Origin: Elmis aenea | Taxonomy: Eukaryota > Arthropoda > Insecta > Coleoptera > Elmidae | Length of the DNA: 64,000 nucleotides | Direction of reading: 5' to 3' | Assembly (NCBI GenBank): GCA_947652605.1 | Contig: OX393584.1 | Coordinates: 31,235,467 to 31,299,466, forward strand | Part shown: piece by piece, positions 1 through 12,299 of the stretch | Numbering within the stretch: position 1 is the stretch's first letter | Layout of the letters: each line of letters begins with the position of its first letter | Notes under the pieces: model-generated | Databases searched by the model: none | What the model was told of the DNA's origin: nothing | Seen by the model: the letters and a program-made list of their open reading frames with translations, nothing else | Position numbers and translations under genes: made by a program

Positions 1-2
1 TT

Positions 3-143
3 GAAGAAGAAATCAAAAGATTTGCAAAGAAGCATGAAGCCAGGCTTCACCTACACGAAAATCCAGAAGTTCTCCAGCTGCTAGACAACCAAAACCTATG
101 TCGTAGACTGAAGAGAACCAAACCGTTCGAACTTTCTAAGTGA
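3..143 (+). pseudogene. C-terminus of a Jockey-like non-LTR retrotransposon ORF2 (partial)
   Basis: An open frame enters from the left edge and runs 46 codons to TGA at 141-143. It contains HEARLHLHENPEV, then LLDN, then RRLKRTKPFEL just before the stop. An arginine-leucine-histidine motif followed about 25 residues later by RRLKR near the stop is the pattern I know from the extreme C-terminus of Jockey-type ORF2 proteins (endonuclease plus reverse transcriptase). Only this tail is in the window, so the catalytic domains and the intactness of the element cannot be judged. The 3' UTR and A-rich tail follow directly. The family name rests on the tail motif alone. Confidence 0.6.
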
Positions 144-408
144 TCTGTGTAAAAGCAGAGCATTGTGCAAGTGTTAGTGTCTTTATTTCCCTAAGAATAA
201 CAAAGTCAACTAAAATACGTCGCTGGACTGATTTTAGCTAAGTAACTTAGATTTAAGATTTAACAGATACAAACTAATGGTTGGTCTTACTTCTAGACCA
301 GTTTTAGTGTTTAAACACCTAGTGTTTTAATTTAAAAAAAAAAAAAAATAAATAAAAAAAATAAAAAAAAAAATAAAAATAAAAAAAAAAAAAAAAAAAA
401 AAAAAAAA
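144..408 (+). mobile_element. 3' UTR and A-rich tail of the Jockey-like element
   Basis: About 190 bp of non-coding sequence after the ORF2 stop lead into a long A-rich run (about 331-408) interrupted only by single T bases. A poly(A)-like tail next to a non-LTR ORF2 terminus marks the 3' end of a target-primed insertion. I see no clear target-site duplication because the 5' end lies outside the window. Confidence 0.55.
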
Positions 409-858
409 CGATTCGCATTTTCAAAATTGTAATCAAGGAATTAGTTTGACTAGAGGGTGGGTTTATTATCTTTCAAGGTTAAACGCTTTTATTAACTATA
501 CCTTACATATCACAAACTTTTTATTTACAGCGTTTGGAGAACAAATGCGTTGCTTACGATTCGCATTATCAAAATTGTAATCAAGGAATTAGTTTGACTA
601 GAGGGTGGGTTTTATTCTTTCAAGGTTAACCGCGTTTATTGACCATACCTTACATAACACAAACTTTTTATTTACAGCGTTTGGAGAAAAATGCATTGCT
701 TACGATTCTCATTGTCAAAATTGTAAAAAAGAAAATAGTTTGACTGCGGAATGGGTTTATTTTCTTTCAAGGTGAACCGTTTATTGACCAACCCTTACAT
801 AACACAAACTTTTTATTTACAGCGTTTGTAGAACAAATGCATTGCTTAAATTTGTAAC
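409..858. repeat. Tandem repeat, three copies of about 147 bp
   Basis: The unit begins GATTCGCATT at 410, recurs at 558 and again (as GATTCTCATT) at 704, giving periods of 148 and 146 bp. Each copy carries ATTAGTTTGACTAGAGGGTG or a variant, then ACAAACTTTTTATTTACAGC, then a motif ending ATGCRTTGCTTA. A fourth copy starts at 841 and stops after a few bases. Copies 1 and 2 are closer to each other than to copy 3. The array starts exactly where the retrotransposon tail ends. Confidence 0.85.
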
Positions 859-922
859 AAATGAATGAAAGGCGCCATATTTTAGTTTGCCCCTGGCGCC
901 AAACGCTCTAGCTACGGCCCTG
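859..922 (-). mobile_element. Terminal fragment of a DNA transposon, CAGGGCCGTAGCTAG end
   Basis: Read on the minus strand from 922, the sequence begins CAGGGCCGTAGCTAGAGCG and then contains two GGCGCC motifs. CAGGGCCGTAGCTAG is the sort of conserved start I associate with hAT-like transposons in arthropods. The tandem array at 409-858 abuts it and may be the subterminal repeat region of the same element. No matching opposite terminus is visible. Confidence 0.45.
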
Positions 923-2159
923 TCTGTGTGTATTTAAAATAAATAACTTAAATAATGTAAACATCTGCTTTATATATGTTAGGATTAGATAAAATATTTC
1001 ACCTTATGACGATACATAACTGAAATCACGGAAATGTTAGCACATATTTCAATTGCTGTATTAGGGGATTATAACAAGTGCTCTATGGATGAACGCTTCA
1101 AAATAATTCAAAATATTTGTATCTTGATAAACGCAGATGATTGGAGATTTGTTTTAAAAATTGTTTCATAATAGCTACATGTTCGAGCACAATGTACTTT
1201 CTCTGAACCGCAGTTATGTGTGATGATTTAGAGAATAAGTACGTTGTATATAATGTATGCTCGTATTTTATTGATCACGCACTCTACGTAACCTTCTCGA
1301 TCATTATTTGCGCGCTATAACATACGTTCACTAACAACTGAGGAACGTCACGAAGAATGTCTCGCCTTACATCGCTATTACTCAATAAACAAAAAAATTA
1401 ATTAAAACCAGCCTACGACGAATTATAGTTTTTAGAAGTGTTGTTGATTTTTCCATTTGTTTAATACAAGGAAATGATTCTTACATTACTGACAATGGTG
1501 TAGGAATTAAGAAAGAACGAAAGACAATGCCTTAACACAAAGCTGAGAGTCCAGTAATGCGTGCGAAGCCCGCGGCAAATCCACTATCGCTCTCCCTAAT
1601 GATGGCCAACAAGTGCCGGACTAGGTTCGCACCCACACCTTATGTTTTATAAGGACCGAACTCAATATGCAATTTAAAATAATTACCCGATAATTATAGC
1701 TGTTAAACAATATTTAAATATTATTACACACGAATTTTGAAACCGCTGACGGCTTCCTTTTTTATTCATTTGTCTTTACAACACAAATATGTAATCATTT
1801 GTCACGGAAGTAATGGCAATTCAACATAATCGTGTGACTGTAGTGGTGTTTCTGCATATATCGTTACAATGATTCATAATAATACCAACCATACAGCTAG
1901 GTGTACAATTTATTTATACCAATTATGAAGTTAATAGCGGTCAAAAAAGGTGAGCAGCAAAACAGTAATAGACGCTTTTTCGGACCATTGTTTGCAATTT
2001 TTATTTGTTTCTTTGTGAAAGAAGTGAGGATTTTATCATAATGATAAACCAAAAAAAACTGTTAGAATTATCGATATCGTAAAAATTAAATGTAAGTAGT
2101 CTAACAATCTCTTACAAACCGTCTTATAATACATATTGTATTAAAAACTACTATACAGC
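923..2159. other. Intergenic DNA without recognisable genes
   Basis: AT-rich sequence with stops in all frames. I see no splice-consistent exon, RNA gene or clear repeat in this stretch. Confidence 0.5.
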
Positions 2160-2310
2160 CAGTGGCGTACCTAGAGCTTCTGCCACCTGGGGTGTTTCCC
2201 AATTTGTCTCCCTTGTTTTTTTATTATTATATTATTTATTAATTTTTTATACAATTAAACAGGAATATTTAAAAAATGCCGCCACAAAATATGTGCCGCT
2301 CGGGGCATGG
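2160..2310 (+). mobile_element. Transposon fragment starting CAGTGGCGTACCTAG
   Basis: The stretch starts CAGTGGCGTACCTAGAGC and continues with GCCACCTGGGG; a complementary GCCGCC / CCGCTCGGGG portion lies near 2280-2305. The start resembles the CAGGGCCGTAGCTAG end at 922 and recurrent hAT-like termini. Length and right boundary are uncertain. Confidence 0.4.
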
Positions 2311-2376
2311 ATAAACTAAGGAAAAACAGACGCATTACAATAAAGTAAGGGTTAATAAAAGGAAAGAAAAAATAAA

Positions 2377-3056
2377 AGAATCTTCATAGTGTCCGACAGC
2401 CAAGCAGCATTAAAAGCTCTTGGCTCAACGGAAGTAAACTCAGGACTTGTTCTGAACTGCATAAGGACACTGAACGTGCAAGGAAGCAGGAATAATGTTA
2501 AACTGGTATGGTGACCAGGGCACACCAATATACCAGGGAACGAGAAGACAGAACGCCTTGCCAAAATGGGCAGCGAGACACCTTTTTTCGGACCAGAACC
2601 CACAATTGGTACATCCTATGGAACAGCTAAGCGTTGTCTTAATGATTTATTAATACAAGGGCATAACGCTCATTGGAAAAAAATTGCAGGACAAGCCCAT
2701 TCTACAGCTATCCTCTCAATGGTCTCAAAAGACAAGACAGAAGAAAAGCTCGGGATGAGCAGAGTAGACATCAGAGAACCACAGGACTTGTCACAGGACA
2801 CTGTGGGCTAAACAAACACTTCTACATAATAGGGCTCTCAGAGACCGATATATGCAGAGGATGTGATTAAGAAGAAGAAACTCCTCTTCACGTAATATGC
2901 CAGTGTGAAGGATTCACACCCTATCGGCGTAGACTTCCAGAGATGGAAAAAGCCAACCAAGAAGAGTTAAGAAAAACACCCTTACGGAAAATCCTGGAGT
3001 TTTTCAAGAACACAATCTTTAAGGGGCTATCACCAGAGGATACAATAGACCAATAG
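2377..3056 (+). pseudogene. R1/Jockey-type retrotransposon fragment: RNase H domain and C-terminal zinc-binding region
   Basis: Translation from 2377 gives IFIVSDSQAALKALGS, the SDSQAAL core of retrotransposon RNase H. It continues to PGHTNIPGNEKTERLA, where the PGH and GNE motifs carry later active-site residues, and then to GPEP. The frame is broken: a TGA at 2512-2514 stands between the expected W and PGH. After about 2770 the homology moves to another frame with GLVTGHCGLNKHF and DICRGC. A TAA follows, and the same frame continues with LHVICQCEGF until TAG at 3054-3056. C-x2-C followed by H-x3-C is the usual C-terminal cysteine/histidine cluster of these ORF2 proteins. An (AAT)n run at about 3100-3113 may be the 3' tail. 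The copy is dead. Confidence 0.85.
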
Positions 3057-3113
3057 GTCGTAGTACAGGGATCCGAAATGGGACCGCCTCCGCGGAAATA
3101 ATAATAATAATAA

Positions 3114-3970
3114 GGGTTAATAAAATTTATACAGCGTTTAACATACGTTACCTTTCTCATCCATTCAACGATGTTCAAATATTGGATTTTAGAAACTATC
3201 TAAAAAACCGATTGAAAACTGACAGTCTCTTTAAATAATTGAGGCAACGAATAATTAAAAATAAATCATATTACTCAAGTGTATTACAAAATAACCTGCA
3301 CTAATAAATACATTCAACTATTTTGACGCTATGCTCAAAATAATTTCCATTGAATTCTGTTGATAGAAAATAGGGATAAAATTTTAGCGACTCACAATCA
3401 AGAAACTTTTAACAGTTTCTGAACAATTGAATACCGATATAAAAAAATTATTCAGTTGTTGAATTTGTAAGAAATAAATAAATTTGTTATAGTAATTAAA
3501 TAATAAACAGAGGATTCTGGTAATCGCTACTATTTATCACATTATCACCAAAAAACAGCTGCTTAATAAAGTTATTGCCATTTGCAATTGTCTAATTTAA
3601 AAATAGAATGCTGTGGTTGTATTTAGTAAAAACGTTGGGTTATAAGAAAGGGTAATAAAAGGAACACTCATTTGCTGAGATATACTGATGTAAAAAATGT
3701 ATCGTAATATAAACTATACCTACAAGCACACTCGACAGTATAACTTCCATCTCTTCTTCATTTTTGTACAAAAAAAATCCAATAACAAAATAATTCAACC
3801 TGACATACAGGACCATCAAGTAACAATGCAGGTGGCAGTGTCAAAACTTTATCCAGTTCAATATTTATTTTTAACTTTTTTGTAACCGCATTATGATTTA
3901 GATGCGAAACTGAAACAAATACTTGACACGTCTTTTTTTTATATACACACATAATTTTACATGTAACAAA
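3114..3970. other. Intergenic DNA, nothing recognised
   Basis: AT-rich, with no coding signature and no obvious repeat. The short open frames here have low-complexity AT-rich composition. Confidence 0.5.
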
Positions 3971-4391
3971 ATAGTATATTACAATATTACATAACAAGAG
4001 TTGTAAGAAGCATATTACGCACGGAGCCGCGTAGCAGCGAGTGCGTATTTCCACGAGTGCGTAATTGCTTTACAACTCGTGTTATGTAGCTTACTTTTTC
4101 TACGAACACATAATACATACGATTTTAACGGCTTTTTGGCTACACATGTAATTACATTGTCTTGTCAATCTTGACGTAGGTAAGCCTACCATGACATTTC
4201 TAGACAAGTGCGCGTTTTGCTTACCGTGCGTTATAACTCAGTTGCTATGCATGCAGGCAGTGTTTGACGTAAGGCTACCTACTTCGATGTTTCTGGACAA
4301 GTATGCGTTTTGCTTACCGTGCGTAAGGACTCATTTACTATGCATGCAGTCTGTACGGTAAGAGTCATTTACATTAGTGGTCGTAGAAAAA
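3971..4391. mobile_element. Family A hairpin repeat, copy 1 (long form)
   Basis: One of five copies in the window that share ends: ATAGTATATTAC on the left and GGTCGTAGAAAAA on the right. The left part is a long inverted repeat, with arms ACATAACAAGAGTTGTAA and TTACAACTCGTGTTATGT and inner arms ATTACGCACGAGTG and CACGAGTGCGTAAT. The right part opens with TTTTTCTACGAACACA and closes with its near complement GTGGTCGTAGAAAAA. This copy has an extra inner segment (GGAGCCGCGTAGCAGCGAG) in the first hairpin. In the right half it carries two versions of a motif ending GCGTTTTGCTTACCGTGCGT plus CTATGCATGCAG. It codes for no protein, so it is a MITE-like non-autonomous element of unknown superfamily. 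Confidence 0.8.
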
Positions 4392-6483
4392 TACAATCAA
4401 GAGTGTTGAGAAAATAAATATAGCTTAGCAGAAAAACTATGGGTCCATTCTTGTCTGCTTCTCTATAAAGCGAAAGTAAATAGAATTTTAAAATTGGAAA
4501 TTATACAGCTATTGATATAATTTCGGCGGAATACCAAATACAATTTGTATTGGGAATTATTAAATAATCGTTTGCTTATACAAAACGTTTTTCAAGAGTT
4601 GCATCTATGCGTGCTTTAGTTGAAAATGTCATCCGCTGGAGCAAACCTATTACTTTTACAACCTTTGTTTGTTACCTGTTTATTTTTATTATTCCCTCGA
4701 TGTCAACTTTTCAACAATTTTCAAAATTTACCAATAGTAATGTAAGTAAAGATGACATGTTGATAAGTCCGTCTCTGTGTTAAAGGCGTGTGCTGCAAGA
4801 GATTGTTTCGTACCATAAAAATCAAATGAGAATACAGGTGTATCACGATTCCGCAGCAGAAATAAGCTTGTTTAAAGTGACAAGTTGTAAAGGTGAACAT
4901 TGCAAAACTACATAAATATATGATGAAAACTGCTCGGTCGGATGATTTTAACAGAGATTGTTGGTGCTTGCAACATACCAATAATGTTTGTTCCATTTTT
5001 GTGGTATGGTGTGAATGGTAATAACGTAGGAATGATTTAGAAGTCTAAGGCACATTCTTCCAAATACAAATACCTATAATTCATTTGCTCCAAATTCGAT
5101 ATGCGTGTATTTAGTAACAAACAAATGATTGTCTCTTGTGGAAAATTTAGAGAAAATAAACTTACAATCATTTAAAAAAAATTGTTAGTCGATACGCTCG
5201 TCACTTACACTAATACACCCGTAATATTTTTTATACTGAAATTGCTACTACCATCTATTGAAAACAATAGAGAAATACGCAGCTTGTCAAAGTTGGCGCA
5301 TTCAAAGGATCAAAGTATGCGTAGGTAATAAAGATGTAAGGAATGACGATACTCTATCGCGTTATGAATAACTTTGCCATTATGAGAAATTAAATGCCAC
5401 TCAAACAACTAGCGAGAGTTGCCAATTTAAAAAAAAGCTGCATACATCACTTTTTTCATTGCTTGCGTTTTTTGGTCAGTCACAATTTGCTCATCTTCGT
5501 GAATCCATCCATACACGACTCTCTTGGCGGTAGATAGGGGAGACCGGGGATGAAAGTAAATTTTTTTTGTTTTTCTTTAATTTGTCATAGAGTATAACAA
5601 GCACTAACCTTTTTTTATATACAGATGATCGTGGAAGATTGTTCTAACAACTAAGAATCCAATCTTAAGTTGATGCTCGATTACCGCATAGGTGGCTTTG
5701 TCATCTTTAATTACCGTTTAAATACCAGCAATATATTTGTATCGTCCCTTTATGATGCTGAAAAACGCTTATTATAATCCTTATACAAACGTTAACCCGT
5801 AGCCAAGGAAGACGCATTTTTATTAAATGCTGAATCAAAACTTTTCCATCAAAAACTTTCTTAAAATCGTGATAAATCATACAGTTAATTCCACTTTTTC
5901 ATTAATTCCATTACTTTAACAAATAGTAAACTAAGTAGCTAATTTAAACATCTAAACTTCAAATGGCAGATACATAACTATATAATATAAAGGTGCGGAT
6001 GGATATTGGATTTTACAGCCTACTTGGTGTTTTTAATCCCAACAAATTCGGCCAGACCCTGGTATAGAAGAAGTTGTGTAAAATATTATGCTTTGTTTGT
6101 ACGTTTGTGGTGTAATTTTGATAAAACTTTAATAAAATATTATATCGTAATGGTCAAATCTATTGCATAACACAAACTTGTGCTCGTATATAAATAATCC
6201 ACAACCTAAAATTAAAAGCGCAGTTAACACATCGTGACATCGAAGATTTATTTGTTGTCCATATCCGTTTAACACTGTATGCATATTTGCTTGTGTTTTT
6301 ATTAGATTTCATTTGCTTATTATTTGACATAAAGTTATATAGTTTTTAGAATAATTTTATTTTACAATGATCTTATCCGAGTCCGGACGAATTATTTAAT
6401 AGCTCTGTTATTAGCATAAAATTAAACCAAAAATTTTGAATAAAAGTTGTTTGTGGTCATGTACTACATAACTTATTTCCAAC
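4392..6483. other. Intergenic DNA with a possible transposon start near 5537
   Basis: Mostly featureless AT-rich DNA. At 5537 the sequence GGGGAGACCGGGGATGAAAG resembles a recurrent arthropod transposon start, but no matching right end was found. No coding evidence. Confidence 0.35.
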
Positions 6484-6556
6484 TATACAGAGTGTTTTGT
6501 TATTGCGCACCGATATGTAAGTTTGTTCCTTTAAAAAGGATACCCTGTATATTTTG
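6484..6556. mobile_element. Short TA-flanked inverted-terminus element or remnant
   Basis: TACAGAGTGTTTTGT on the left and GGATACCCTGTATA on the right form weakly complementary ends starting CAG(A/G)GTG. The same kind of terminus recurs at 7421, 38271, 41921, 42786, 45024, 46001, 53356 and 63350, which suggests a dispersed transposon group with CAGGGTG ends and TA targets. This copy is either very short or an internal deletion. Confidence 0.4.
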
Positions 6557-7638
6557 TATTTTTTAAATTCTCTTAAAAAACAAATTATGACGTTTTGTGT
6601 ACCTGAAATAAATCGTTTTTGAGTTATTTACATTTTTTAAGTATTAACAAGAACAGGCAAAAAAATATTTGTAATTAACAACTTTGCAATGTCAGAACGA
6701 ATTATTTTGGTACTGTATTTGACAATAGTATCCAGTATCCACTATGATACTATCGTAAAATTTTCACAAAAGTTTACTTCAATAAATCACAAAAAATCGT
6801 TATCAATTATCAAATTTCGTTTATAATTTTTAAAACTCAATTATTTACCTCGATTTACCCCAAACCATATCCTTATGGAACTATATTGTAGTTTTGCAAG
6901 GGGTGTAATATGAAATTGTGTTTCTAATATTCATTTATTTACTTAATTCGGTTTGGTTAAATCGTTACTCGCCTAAAATATACCTACAGTTTTTAACGCA
7001 TCGTAATACGTATGCTAAAAAGAAGTAATTTTATAGCGTGAATATTTAAGTTTTTTCTTTCACGATACCTGTACAAGGTAAGGTCTCTTGTCGGCGTGCA
7101 CAACTTTTATGTCCCCACTTTTATAACTGTGAGTGTGACATCCACCTGCAATAATTTTAATAGCCGGTATCAGAATTTCACACATTTGAGGTAATTGGCC
7201 GTAGCTACCTGTCAAGTTTCAGACCACTTTTCTTGTGACACAAGAATAGGAGACTTAATGCTCAACATATTTATCAAAAGAAATCCAACTACCTACACTT
7301 AATTAATCGGTAAGGCGTTGCTCTATGTGTAAGTATCAATAAAATAATAGGAGTACTAAACATTTCACAAATTTATTTATAAAATGAAGCACCTAACCCA
7401 TTTTTACATCTGCGTTGAATAAAAATACAGGGTACTCCTAAAATAGTACATATCAACGTATAAGAGATAATGTATAATGAGTTCTGAGTATGAAGTTAAA
7501 ATAAATTTGCGATTATCTCACAATTTTCCGGAAAGTAAATAATTAAAATGTAGCATACAATTGGCAAAATCGTAACGTATTTATTATTTAACATTAATTA
7601 TGGCATTATCTAATCGCATATAGATACTATAGTGCATA
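6557..7638. other. Intergenic DNA
   Basis: No gene seen. A lone TACAGGGTACTCC terminus at about 7421 is the only repeat signal noted. Confidence 0.4.
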
Positions 7639-8360
7639 AAATACAATAACTAGAAAACTATTAAAGTCATGGTTCAAAAATTACTTGGGCATGTTTAGCT
7701 AACATAGTCGAAGCCGTTTTCATCAATTTTTGCAAAAGACGCCCAGGCGTCGGTACCTCTTTTGCATATAGGGTTTATAACATTAATACCTTAGGACAAT
7801 ATCCTTTATAAGATACAATTACTAGAAAGTTATTATTTTTATGGTTCTAAAATTACCTGGGCATGTTTAGCTAACATAGTCGAAGCCGTTTTTACCAATT
7901 TTGGCAAAAGACGCCCTGGCGTCGGTACCTCTTTTGCAATATATACCGCATATATGGTTTACAACATTAATACCTTAAGACAATACCCCGTATAAGATAC
8001 AATAACTAGAAAATTAATGATGTCATGGTTGTAAAATTACCTGGACATGTTTGGTTAACATAGTCGAAGCCGTTTTTGTCAATTTTTGCAAAAGACGCCC
8101 AAGCGTCGGTACCTCTTTTGCAATATATACCGCATATATGGTTTATAACATTAATACCTTAAGACAATACCCCGTATAAGATACAATAACTAGAAAACTA
8201 ATGATGTCATGGTTGTAAAATTACCTGGACATGTTTGGTTAACATAGTCGAAGCCGTTTTTATCAGTTTTTGCAAAAGACGCCCAAGCGTCGGTACCTCT
8301 TTTGCAATATATACCGCATATATGGTTAATAACATTAATACCGTAAGAAAACACGCCGGA
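7639..8360. repeat. Satellite-like tandem array, four copies of about 184 bp
   Basis: The motif AGATACAATAACTAGAAAA starts units at about 7639 (diverged), 7811, 7995 and 8179, so the last three are spaced exactly 184 bp. Copy 1 is 12 bp shorter because it lacks most of the ATATACCGC stretch. Each unit contains AACATAGTCGAAGCCGTTTT and a conserved stem-loop: GCAAAAG, then GACGCC(C/T)(A/T)(A/G)GCGTC, then CGGTACCT and CTTTTGC. The last copy decays after 8340. Copies 3 and 4 are nearly identical, which suggests recent duplication or gene conversion. Confidence 0.9.
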
Positions 8361-9539
8361 TAAGATATGATATTATTCAAACTATCAAACGTTATGCTCT
8401 AAATGGTATTTTTGCGAGTTGGGCAATTTTACTTGCAAACAGTAAGTGGGTAGTGAAAATCGTAAAAACTAGAAAATTAGTTTAATTTTGTGATGGATTG
8501 AAATCCAGTCTGGTCTGAACGATATCTAATCGTCGTTAAAACTGATTGGCATGATCATTAGTAGAAAAACCGCCCGCTTATGTCGTAGTGACGTAGCTGT
8601 CGCCTTACCAATGCATTATCCTTATAAAATCCGTCGAGGTTCATGATTTCCCCAGATTTTGTAATTAAAGACGACCATTGCCAAAAAACAACAATAAATA
8701 AAAAACGTAATATATTGATGTAGCTATACTTTCATCGATCAAGATATTATGCAAAGAAATTTAAAACAGTTTCTACACCGAGATTTTACAGGACTAAAAA
8801 CATAAATACAAAGTACTAGGAAGGTAATATCTTTTTGGTTATTAGATTTACATACTACTGCAAAAAATTCGGTAGGTACTAGTAATTTTAATATAAAAGG
8901 TGTACCTATTACATATAAATTACTGACTGTTGATTAAAAAGGAAGTTGTTAAATTATTGTACATTGCACGTTTTATAGAGTTTTTTGTAGATTAAAAACT
9001 GCAACTTGTACAGAAAATATTGACTAATAGTTTATTTCACAAATAGGTTTTGATTGTTAAAAAACCTTAAAGTTGTTGGTAATCAAGTCGTTGGCGCAGA
9101 TATTTAAAAAAACATACTCCTACTAAAATTGTTTTTTTAGCTGGACGACTTATATTTGTCCATAGTTACCTACATACATACGTTTATGAGTTAATTGCAC
9201 TTCTGCAGTAATTCTGTCTGAACTGTACAGATCGTTATGTTTACGATTATCAACCTTGTCTTATTGTCGTAATTATCCTTTTGCTACAGTTATATTTAAA
9301 ATTTTACGCACAGTAAAATACCCTTTTTACATTACCGGCGATGTTCTCCACAACTGTAAAGCGTTACATTGCACTTAACTTTATGGTAACCTTGCAATGC
9401 GTGTGGTACTGGTTTGGAAACTATCAATTAAGCTCTAAACGAAACGATCGTGTCGTTGCAAAATTGTAAAGTTTACATGCAAATTAATTTGGACGATGAA
9501 GGATGTGAAATGTTTAAAGGATCCACAAACACTCCTACA
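8361..9539. other. Upstream intergenic DNA
   Basis: AT-rich with no coding exon or repeat I can define. It borders the CpG-rich candidate promoter at 9540, so enhancers could lie here, but none is demonstrable by eye. Confidence 0.4.
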
Positions 9540-9900
9540 ATAACTTCAATGTGCGCAATGACACAGTGAAAGCACGCACGCCTTCTGTGACAGTGTGACA
9601 AACCGCGCATTCAGTGGTAGTCTGACTGCCGCGCAAACAACATCAGGTCGCATTGTCACTGGCTGTCGCGGTGAGCGTCGCGCACACGCACCGCACCGTA
9701 CGAACACGCGACGTCGGTCAGACGCGCCAGTTTCGCCGTTTAAACTTAATTGTGATTTGTAAAATGTGGTGCAGTTACTTAACATATAACATTTCCGAAG
9801 TGACAGCTTATTAAAAAACACGTTTAATTAATAATATTTAAACTGTCATAAGTACCTGTTGGTTGTGTGAATACTCAGTAGGGCATTGTTCACGTTTGCG
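9540..9900 (+). promoter_or_regulatory. Candidate promoter 1 (CpG-rich)
   Basis: A compact block rich in CG dinucleotides (for example TCGCGGTGAGCGTCGCGC and ACGCGACGTCGGTCAGACGC) stands out sharply from AT-rich flanks. It lies 350-700 bp upstream of the first coding ATG. Initiator-like TCAG motifs occur at 9718 (TCAGAC) and 9875 (TCAGTA). No TATA box is well placed. The open frame running through it on the minus strand is best explained by the base composition. Confidence 0.45.
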
Positions 9901-10247
9901 TCCCGTATCGTCCTTGGACTCACGAACAAAGTAGGTCTTTCACTGACGAATAATAATTATTATTATAAGAAACAATAATTGTTCCTAATTAAAGAATTGG
10001 TTAAAAATTCGCATTGTTCTACCTCTGGCGTTGATGTTTTCTCATTCTGTTGACCAGCTATGGAACCCGACTTGCTAATTTTTGTCAACTATATCTATTC
10101 TGTGTGCAGTCTATACGTTAAAGTTTACGAAGTGTTTTAAAACTACTCTTAAACTGCGATTAAAAATACGCCAGTGCTTACACAGAAGTCGAACTATTTC
10201 GTAACGACAATAAGAACTGAAAATTGCACCAAGAGCAGCAACCCAAC

Positions 10248-10260
10248 ATGGGTATCATCG
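10248..10260 (+). CDS. Unnamed gene, first coding exon, route 1 (MGII + 1 base)
   Basis: ATGGGTATCATCG is followed at once by the strong donor GTAAGT. The start context AACATGG is good. The exon ends after one base of a codon, and the exon at 18167 supplies the missing two bases (G|GC, glycine), giving MGIIGEGGSRSP. That phase match, together with a promoter-like block upstream, is why I call such a tiny coding exon. The 5' UTR probably extends back into 9.7-10.2 kb. The product is not recognised. The N-terminus does not fit a standard N-myristoylation motif, because residue 6 is Glu. Confidence 0.65.
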
Positions 10261-12299
10261 GTAAGTGTACCTTATTAAAAGTTAAATGATATCGTCCTGG
10301 TGCATGGCGCACTTGAATTGAACCAATTTTATTTAGAACACATTTACCTAATACTTTGACAGCTAATGATTGTTAAAGAAAAAATTTAAGTCAATCATTT
10401 TATTACTTTGGAAACATGTTACACTGGAATAATGATAAATTGTTGTTTAGGCCATGATTCCTTTGCTAATTGCGTCCCTTTTTTGCATGCCACCTTTGTT
10501 GACAACTGTGCAACTACATCTTACTTACAAAAATAATCTGACCTAACGTAGTTAAAGGATTATAGGTTTTAAACGTATATACAATTAAAAATCGTCAATT
10601 TAATTATTAATATGAACTACTTTTATACAGATTTGGCGACAAACAAAAACAAACATGTATCCAACTTTTTGATATGAAAGTGTCAAGCTTATCAAATTAT
10701 GAATAATTAATATATCCCTATCTCGGTTTGAATACCACGGTAAGAAAAAATTACTTAAAAAAGCAAATCGTAAAATAAGTTAACGGTTAAAAGATTGCAC
10801 TATTACCAAACAAAAATGCAATTCTTTTTCAACTTAATAATTTAAAAAGATACCTTAATAGTAAACAGCTAACAATAGGTACATGAAAAATTTCGAGATA
10901 CCTAAACATACCTAATAATCTAAATCGTTTTTGGTATTACAACTCTTCATCGTGCAGTTCACTTTTTGAAATAATTCGTGTTGTCTTACAGTTCTGAAAT
11001 ATGAACCACGATTTGGCAGTTAACTACTTTAAAATGTTCTTTTTGTTTCGACGCTAACGAAACGGTGTGAATGTTTAATTATAGATTAACATTTAACGTG
11101 AGTCGAGAATGAAACGCACTGTGTAAAGTGATCATTCAAGAAAATATCAATTGCATTACTGTGAAATCCGGGGGCGCTAAACGCTTGTGCTGGATGGAGA
11201 TTGTTCCAGGTGTAACTCTAGCACGATAAACTTACCAAGCCCGGGCGTGACTAGTTGATGCTAGCAGTGCTGCAGTTACACAACACCTATTGCCTCGCCT
11301 GGATAGGGTAGCAATCTTAATTAATTATTGCGCAGTTAGAAGGCACCCACATGTATTTCTTATTTAAAATTTTTAGAAAGGTCAACTTTAACATTTGCAA
11401 CGTTCTACAAAATAATTGATGCCAGTTATTTCATATCCAAGCCTCACGTACAAACAAAGCCTTGTTAAAACTGTGTCTTGTTGAAGTGGACATTCTTGCC
11501 TGTTTTAAAGTCGTTTTTCAAAACATCGTGTTGACAAAATAGTAATACACACAATAAAACCACAGCAAGACAGGTTAGTCGCAAAGAAATATAAAAAAAG
11601 TCATGAAAGATAAGAATTAATGCCCTTTTGTGTAACAATATATTGAATACTTTTTTATATTTCACAATAAGTGACGTACAGATTGTACAAATTTAATTTA
11701 ATTAATTTATAAGCATTTGGCACGGCCTACAAAGTTGATATACCTATTTAGAACACTAATAGATAAATTATCAGAAATAATGTACCTAATACAACTGCTT
11801 TGATTAGGTTTTTTTGTATTTTTAAAACAAAAATTTTGACAAAAAAGTTATGTTAGTGTTTGTAAACTTTGGAATATCCGAGATTAAACGCTGTTGCTGT
11901 TGGTGTTGAAGATTTTGCTAATTGATTACCCGAAACAGTACTTTTAAGATCGATGCATTGTAAATGATTGCTTTGTTTTTAAGATACCAATTAATTATTA
12001 TCCACTCGTCTTAGATCCATGTTTTAATCACGATACTTGGAACTAATTTTTTTATTAACAGCGAATGACGAAAGTGAGATAAAATTGCACATACAAAGTG
12101 CATCAGTTTGTTATTTGATAATTACAGTCAGGAATTGATAACGTGTGTTAAAATAATAAAGCTTTTGCCACAAAGTGTTTTATAGGTATTTGTGATTTAT
12201 TTTTGTCGCATAGATTGCCTTTTTATGGTCAAAATTATTCCCTAATTTATGGATTTTTTTATGATAAATTGTGCTGCAGTGCTTCAAGAATTTTGCTTA
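10261..12299 (+). other. Intron 1, left part
   Basis: Starts with the donor at 10261. AT-rich, without further exons that I can support. Intron 1 as a whole runs 10261-18166. Confidence 0.5.

Noticed and set aside
9546..9821. 91-codon minus-strand frame
   Set aside because: Runs through the CpG-rich candidate promoter of the plus-strand gene; amino-acid content reflects CG repeats, with no domain.
10248..10260. N-myristoylation signal at MGIIGE
   Set aside because: The usual motif needs Ser or Thr at position 6; Glu is present.
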